From: Roseivirga sp.
GTDB lineage: Bacteria; Bacteroidota; Bacteroidia; Cytophagales; Cyclobacteriaceae
Assembly: GCA_018402485.1 (NCBI GenBank)
Contig: JAGYIY010000003.1
Location: 124,001 to 188,000 of the forward strand
Reading direction: 5' to 3'
DNA: 64,000 nucleotides
The translations under genes were made by a program, and so were the position numbers. Below the pieces are notes generated by a model that saw nothing but the letters and a program-made list of their open reading frames with translations, ran no database searches and was not told where the DNA came from. Positions 59,760 to 64,000 of this stretch are shown here, piece by piece; positions within the stretch are counted from its first letter, which is position 1; every line of letters starts with the position of its first letter.

Positions 59760-60377
59760 TTATTTGTATTCGGGGATATTTAGTTTATGCCCACAAAAAG
59801 AATATTCTTGTCGTTGATTTGAGCTTACGATAAGCAGTTTGTGTGGGAGAATTGTTTGAATCTGATCATGATACCAATGAATGCCTTTTTCATCTAAATT
59901 CGTGGTAGGTTCATCAAGCAGACAAATGGCACTTTCTGAAAAAAAAGCAATTCCAAGTTTTAGTCTTTGCTTCATGCCTGATGAAAAATATTTAATTGGT
60001 TTGTCTGCGCTTTCGTCTAAATAGGTTTTTTGAAGGAAATCCTCTATTCGCATTCCTTCTTTGAGTTTTTTGAACTTAAAATGAAAAGTTAAAAACTCTA
60101 TCAAGGTAAATTCTTCGATAAGCTCAACATAAGGAGTGCAAATATCGAGTTGCTCAAAATGTTTTACTTCAGGTATGAGCTTTCCATTTTCTTCGTATTG
60201 AACGGTACCCTCTGTAGCAGGAATAAAACCACTAAGTACTTGTAAGAATGTTGATTTTCCACTTCCATTTCCACCTGTTACAGCTACAGGTACACCTGTT
60301 TGAAAGCGATAAGTCAGATTTTTGAAAATCCATTCACGATTGAATTTCTTGCTCAGATGTTCTACCGTAATTGTCAT
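59760..60377 (-). CDS. ABC transporter ATP-binding protein linked to lipid A operon
   Basis: ATPase subunit of 205 residues. Walker A GGNGSGKST (Gly35-Thr43), signature YFSSGMKQRLKLG and Walker B ICLLDEPTTNLDEKG are complete. No permease gene is in the window, so the membrane partner is encoded elsewhere, or the subunit acts alone. It begins one base after the lpxA stop, ending the operon HD protein - lpxD - lpxC/fabZ - lpxA - ATPase. Function in lipid A or another envelope process is suggested only by position. Confidence 0.88.
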   Translation of the reverse strand: MTITVEHLSKKFNREWIFKNLTYRFQTGVPVAVTGGNGSGKSTFLQVLSGFIPATEGTVQYEENGKLIPEVKHFEQLDICTPYVELIEEFTLIEFLTFHFKFKKLKEGMRIEDFLQKTYLDESADKPIKYFSSGMKQRLKLGIAFFSESAICLLDEPTTNLDEKGIHWYHDQIQTILPHKLLIVSSNQRQEYSFCGHKLNIPEYK

Positions 60378-60378
60378 C

Positions 60379-61161
60379 TTATCGTTGTGAGTAACCCTTC
60401 ATTACTCCACGATCTGATCTACGAAAGAAGTTAATGATTTCATCTCGCTCATTTGAAGGAGTCATTTCTACTTCTACCAAGTCTAATGCTTTGCTATTGT
60501 TCAATCCTTTCAGAAAAATATAACGGTAGATTTCTTGAATTTCTGCTATTTTATCGTTAGAAAAACCACGCCTTCTCAAGCCAATTGAATTAATACCTGC
60601 GTAACTCAATGGCTCTCTGCCTGCTTTTGTATAGGGGGGGACATCCTTTCGCACCAAAGATCCACCAGAAACCATGGTATGCGCACCGATGTTTACAAAC
60701 TGATGAATAGCTGCAGCACCACCAATGATGGCATAAGGTGCAATATTTACATGCCCGGCCAATTGAACAGCATTCACTAAGATTACATTATCTCCCACTA
60801 TGCAGTCATGCGCAACGTGGGTGTAAGCCATGATGAGAACATCCCTGCCAATAATTGTGGTGTTGGTGGCATCGGTACCTCGGTTGAGGGTTACGCATTC
60901 ACGAATGACGGTATTATCTCCGATCACCAGTGTAGTGTCTTCTCCTCCAAATTTCAAATCTTGAGGAATGGCTGAAACCACGGCACCTGGAAATATTTTC
61001 ACATTCTTACCAATGCGTGCTCCTTCCATGATGGTGACGTTAGAACCTACCCATGTTCCTTCTTCGATAATAACATTTTTACTGATGGAAGCAAATGGTT
61101 CGATAACGACGTTTCGAGCAATTTTGGCTTCTGGATGAATGTAGGCTAGTGGTTGATTCAT
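60379..61161 (-). CDS. lpxA: UDP-N-acetylglucosamine acyltransferase
   Basis: Enzyme of 260 residues catalysing the first step of lipid A synthesis, acylation of UDP-GlcNAc. The N-terminal part is a left-handed beta-helix of hexapeptide repeats ([LIV]-G-x4, e.g. IGKNVKIFPGAV, IGDNTVIRECVTLNRG). HVAHDCIVGDN holds the catalytic His. The C-terminal helical domain begins near SIGLRRRGFSNDKI. The ATG overlaps the lpxC/fabZ stop as ATGA. Codons further upstream to 61200 are open but unlike LpxA. Confidence 0.95.
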   Translation of the reverse strand: MNQPLAYIHPEAKIARNVVIEPFASISKNVIIEEGTWVGSNVTIMEGARIGKNVKIFPGAVVSAIPQDLKFGGEDTTLVIGDNTVIRECVTLNRGTDATNTTIIGRDVLIMAYTHVAHDCIVGDNVILVNAVQLAGHVNIAPYAIIGGAAAIHQFVNIGAHTMVSGGSLVRKDVPPYTKAGREPLSYAGINSIGLRRRGFSNDKIAEIQEIYRYIFLKGLNNSKALDLVEVEMTPSNERDEIINFFRRSDRGVMKGYSQR

Positions 61162-62546
61162 GGGTTTTTTACAATTCTTGCTGTCATTGAGGCTTGACAA
61201 ACTAAGGTGTTTCCAACGTAGGCATAACCATCCATTTGTGCAATTCCTCTTTTAATGGGTGCTGTAAGTTCACATTTAAAACTAATGGTATCGCCTGGAA
61301 AGACCATTTTTCTAAATTTACATTTATCAATTCCTAAGAAGTATGGCGTGTAATTCTCGGGATCGGGTACAGTGTTGAGTACCAAAATACCTCCTATCTG
61401 TGCCATGGCTTCGATCTGAAGCACTCCGGGCATTACGGGGTTGTCAGGGAAGTGTCCTTCAAAAAAAGGCTCATTAGAGGTAACATTCTTGATGCCGGCT
61501 ACCAATCTATCATCTAGATGAATGATTTTATCTATCAATAAAAAAGGGTAACGGTGTGGGAGTATTTTTTTTATGGCATTGATGTCCATTACCGGAGGAA
61601 GGTTAGGATCGTAAAAAGGCATTTCGGACTTGTCATTTTTAATCAAGGCCTTTAATTTTTTAGCAAATGCCACATTAGCCGCATGTCCGGGCCTTGCAGC
61701 CAAAATTTGTGCCTTTATGGGTCTTCCTACCAAAGCTAAATCTCCTACAATATCCAAAAGCTTATGCCTTGCAGGCTCATTCCGGTGTCTCAATTCTACA
61801 TTATTGAGGATGCCCTCCTTTTTTACCTCTACCTTTGGTTTGTTGAATAGCGACGCTAAATGATCCAATTCGTCATCTTTGACTACCCGATCTACCACAA
61901 CAATGGCATTGTTCAAATCTCCTCCTTTAATGAGATTGTTTTTGTGTAGCATTTCTAGCTCATGCAGAAAACAAAAAGTACGGCTGCTGGCAATGTCTTT
62001 TTTAAAGTTTGCAATGTTGGTAAGTGAGGCATGTTGACTTCCCAAAACCGGGGAATTATAATCCACCATCACCGTGACGCGAAAGTCATTCAAGGGCAAG
62101 GCCGCAATCTCAACATCTCGATCATTGTCTCTGTAAATAATACTTTCTGTCACCTCAAGAAAATTGCGAAGTGCATTTTGTTCAGCTAGGCCTGCCTTTT
62201 CCAAGGCATTGATAAACATCATAGAACTGCCATCCAATATAGGTGGCTCAGGCCCATCAATCTGAATCAAAACATTATCTATTTCTAAGCCTACCAATGC
62301 GGCTAAGGTGTGTTCAACGGTATTGATGCGAGCCCCATTTTGCTCTATTGTTGTGCCACGAGATAAGTCCACAACATTATCTACATCAGCATCAACTATT
62401 GGCTGGTTTTCCAAGTCGGTTCTTTGGAACTTAATGCCGTGGTTGGGAGGTGCCGGGCAAAAGGTCATTTGCGTAGTGACGCCGGTATGTAGCCCTACAC
62501 CCGAAACGGTAATGACTTCCTTGATGGTATGTTGTTTAGTTTTCAT
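61158..62546 (-). CDS. lpxC/fabZ: Bifunctional UDP-3-O-acyl-GlcNAc deacetylase / hydroxyacyl-ACP dehydratase
   Basis: A fusion of 462 residues. The LpxC part (about 1-300) contains GLHTG, VEHTLAAL (zinc His), DGPEPPILDGSS and HKLLDIVGDLAL with the second zinc His and Asp. It removes acetate from UDP-3-O-acyl-GlcNAc, the committed step of lipid A synthesis. The FabZ part (about 310-462) has ILPHRYPFLLIDKI and the hot-dog active site GHFPDNPVMPGVLQIEAMAQ. It dehydrates hydroxyacyl-ACP in fatty acid elongation. Such fusions are common in Bacteroidota. A -7 element overlaps the lpxD stop and could give this gene its own promoter. Confidence 0.96.
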   Translation of the reverse strand: MKTKQHTIKEVITVSGVGLHTGVTTQMTFCPAPPNHGIKFQRTDLENQPIVDADVDNVVDLSRGTTIEQNGARINTVEHTLAALVGLEIDNVLIQIDGPEPPILDGSSMMFINALEKAGLAEQNALRNFLEVTESIIYRDNDRDVEIAALPLNDFRVTVMVDYNSPVLGSQHASLTNIANFKKDIASSRTFCFLHELEMLHKNNLIKGGDLNNAIVVVDRVVKDDELDHLASLFNKPKVEVKKEGILNNVELRHRNEPARHKLLDIVGDLALVGRPIKAQILAARPGHAANVAFAKKLKALIKNDKSEMPFYDPNLPPVMDINAIKKILPHRYPFLLIDKIIHLDDRLVAGIKNVTSNEPFFEGHFPDNPVMPGVLQIEAMAQIGGILVLNTVPDPENYTPYFLGIDKCKFRKMVFPGDTISFKCELTAPIKRGIAQMDGYAYVGNTLVCQASMTARIVKNP

Positions 62547-62565
62547 TTTGTGCGTGAAAATTCCG

Positions 62566-62573
62566 CAAATTTA
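62566..62573 (-). promoter_or_regulatory. Putative internal -7 element for lpxC/fabZ
   Basis: TAAATTTG on the minus strand, exact TAnnTTTG, overlaps the last base pairs of lpxD including its stop codon. It predicts a start near 62561 and a leader of about 15 bases before the ATG at 62546. Confidence 0.5.
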
Positions 62574-63596
62574 CAACTTTTTTTCCACCTCTCGAAGTCG
62601 CTCGGCCAAATGAGGTAAGTTTCTAAGAAGGATACTTGATTTTAAAAAATCACGATGTTCCATAATAGGAGTACCTGTCCATACCTTCCCTGGAGTAGTA
62701 ATGCTTTTGGGTACTCCCGATTGCGGACCGATTATGGTATGGTCTGCAATCGATAAATGACCAGTAATTCCCACTTGTCCTGCAATTTGACAATACTTTC
62801 CGATCTTAGCACTTCCTGAAATTCCTGCTTGCGCGGCCACTACGGTGTGCTCTCCAATGTCTACATTGTGAGCAATTTGTACTAGGTTGTCAATTTTAAC
62901 TCCTCTACGCAAAATCGTTGACCCCATGGTGGCTCGGTCAATGGTGGTATTTGCTCCTAATTCAACATCATCTTCTAAAATTACATTTCCCGTTTGAGGA
63001 ATCTTTTTATAACTACCGTCTTCTTGGGGGGCAAAACCAAAACCATCACTACCCACAACAACCCCCGAATGAATGATGCAATTAGAGCCAATTTTGCAGT
63101 CTTTATAAACTTTTACACCACTGAAAATGATGGTATTCTTACCAATTTCCACTCCTGCTTCAATGGTCACGTGGGGATAAATGAGACTACCTTCACCAAT
63201 TACTACATTTTCTCCAATGTAAGAGAAAGCGCCTAGGTAAATGTCTGATGGAATGGAAGCACTATCATGTTGGAACGAAGGCTGTTCTATTCCGTTTTTC
63301 TTAACTTGTGTTAATTGATCATAAGCGCTCAGCAAGTCGGCAAATGCTCCATAGGGATTTTCAACGCGTATCAGTACCGTTTTTACGGGCTTTTCAAGTT
63401 CGAGGTCATTGCTTACAATCACTGCACTCGCTTTTGTAGTGTACAAATAGGGTTCATACTTTAAATTACTCAAAAAGGCGATGCTTCCTGCCTGAGCCTC
63501 TTCGATTTTTTCGAGGCGGTGAATCTTCATGTCTTTATTGCCTCCCTCTAACTTGCCACCAAGCATTTGAGCGATTTCCTTAATCGATATTTCCAT
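62571..63596 (-). CDS. lpxD: UDP-3-O-(3-hydroxyacyl)glucosamine N-acyltransferase
   Basis: Third lipid A enzyme, 341 residues. An N-terminal uridine-binding domain (about 1-100, starting MEISIKEIAQML) is followed by hexapeptide-repeat beta-helix turns (about 105-305, e.g. IYPHVTIEAGVEIGKNTIIF), with the catalytic His in NLVQIAHNVDIGEH, then a short C-terminal helix ending LAERLREVEKKL. Codons to 63638 are open but lie inside the HD gene. I chose the ATG at 63596, 14 bases after the HD stop. Confidence 0.95.
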   Translation of the reverse strand: MEISIKEIAQMLGGKLEGGNKDMKIHRLEKIEEAQAGSIAFLSNLKYEPYLYTTKASAVIVSNDLELEKPVKTVLIRVENPYGAFADLLSAYDQLTQVKKNGIEQPSFQHDSASIPSDIYLGAFSYIGENVVIGEGSLIYPHVTIEAGVEIGKNTIIFSGVKVYKDCKIGSNCIIHSGVVVGSDGFGFAPQEDGSYKKIPQTGNVILEDDVELGANTTIDRATMGSTILRRGVKIDNLVQIAHNVDIGEHTVVAAQAGISGSAKIGKYCQIAGQVGITGHLSIADHTIIGPQSGVPKSITTPGKVWTGTPIMEHRDFLKSSILLRNLPHLAERLREVEKKL

Positions 63597-63610
63597 ACTT
63601 TCTCCCTCCA

Positions 63611-64000
63611 TTATTCGTTTACATCTTTTGGCCAGCATAGATAATACTTGCGTACCATTTTGCTCATGGCTTTAATATTTGGTAAATCAGCAGCTTCCAT
63701 CACATCTTTCACTTCTCCTTCTTTCGATAAGATCATGATCTTTTGATCTGTCGATAAGTAGGCACTGTTGGTTAATTGTCCACTTGAATAAAAATATTTT
63801 GCCTCTTTTTTAGACAAACCATATTGTTTCATTACTTTTTTCTTTACTCTTTCTTTGTCTTTTGGCGTAAAAGGAGTGGTGCTTACTGTAATTTTAAACA
63901 ATTCTCTTCTCAGCAGCATGCCACAAAGATTTGACAAAATAGGGTCAGCATTATTTACCCAGAGCTTGATAGCTCCCCATATATCATAATCATCTATGGC
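63611..64000 (-). CDS. HD-domain phosphohydrolase, N-terminus cut by window end
   Basis: The frame is open to the last base of the window (130 codons). Its start is therefore outside the window, and the in-window ATG at 63919 and TTG at 63937 are not true starts. The first residues, AIDDYDIWGAIKLWVNNADP, followed by LSNLCGMLLRRELFK, look like the C-terminal part of Bacteroidota HD-superfamily phosphohydrolases, which usually precede lpxD. The metal-binding HD motif itself is not in the window. First known gene of the lipid A operon here. Confidence 0.78.
   Translation of the reverse strand, partial: AIDDYDIWGAIKLWVNNADPILSNLCGMLLRRELFKITVSTTPFTPKDKERVKKKVMKQYGLSKKEAKYFYSSGQLTNSAYLSTDQKIMILSKEGEVKDVMEAADLPNIKAMSKMVRKYYLCWPKDVNE

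Noticed and set aside
63913-63931. AATCTTTG four bases before an ATG at 63919, looking like another leaderless start
   Set aside because: The reading frame is open upstream to the window end and encodes the C-terminal part of an HD-domain protein, so this ATG is internal.

Overview
The window comes from a member of the Bacteroidota, most likely a marine-type member of the Cytophagales. This is inferred from gene content and signals, since no 16S gene is present. The indicators are: lipid A genes ordered HD protein, lpxD, lpxC/fabZ fusion, lpxA, ABC ATPase; a TamA-like lipoprotein (TamL); Bat aerotolerance genes; DUF4494, DUF4296 and DUF6992 proteins; almost no Shine-Dalgarno sequences; and promoter -7 elements of the Bacteroidota type TAnnTTTG. 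It reads as ordinary chromosome. I see no rRNA, tRNA, CRISPR, phage, integrase or transposase.

Layout. 0-4.2 kb: RND efflux permease (cut by the window start) and its adaptor. 4.4-9.4 kb: SulP anion permease, UppP, Kef-type antiporter and a small zinc-ribbon protein. 9.5-11.3 kb: ssb, a GlpF-like aquaporin, a previously hidden SRP RNA gene (minus strand, about 10843-10925) and an 83-residue protein. 11.2-15 kb: PAP2 phosphatase, hemF and a fused E1 alpha/beta 2-oxoacid dehydrogenase. 15-18.2 kb: TamL and a divergent TrmH-type methyltransferase. 18.2-21.2 kb: operon purC, STAS protein, ribonuclease Z, queuosine-precursor transporter. 21.2-25.9 kb: YwqK/MORN-repeat protein, thiolase, batB-batC. 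26.3-34 kb: universal stress protein, SerC-like aminotransferase, MFS transporter, amidohydrolase lipoprotein, SerB-SerA fusion. 33.7-36.5 kb: small membrane protein and penicillin-acylase-like hydrolase, followed by a 700-bp non-coding repeat region. 37.2-45 kb: secreted BNR/sortilin-type protein, GreA-like protein, S9 peptidase, sterol-desaturase-like hydroxylase. 45.2-49.5 kb: DUF4494 pair, RlmL-like methyltransferase, membrane-anchored patatin. 49.5-53.5 kb: IcmF-type fused B12 mutase and DUF6992 protein. 53.5-56.3 kb: DUF58, Bat-type membrane protein, BatA. 56.5-59.7 kb: DUF4296 lipoprotein, MutS2, small lipoprotein. 59.8-64 kb: lipid A operon, ending in an HD-domain phosphohydrolase cut by the window end.

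Functional links. SerA, SerB and SerC activities are all encoded between 27.3 and 33.7 kb, so the phosphorylated serine pathway may be complete there. The Bat system is split into two loci about 28 kb apart. LpxA, LpxC, LpxD and FabZ together supply the first steps of lipid A synthesis, and UppP recycles the lipid carrier for cell wall synthesis.

I did not find a clear undescribed defence or mobile system. The most interesting items are the SRP RNA, a cluster of hairpins without a gene at 29.76-29.91 kb, the 36.5-37.15 kb repeat region, several -7 elements placed so that transcripts would begin at or next to the start codon, and a terminator whose T-tract abuts the MORN-protein start codon.
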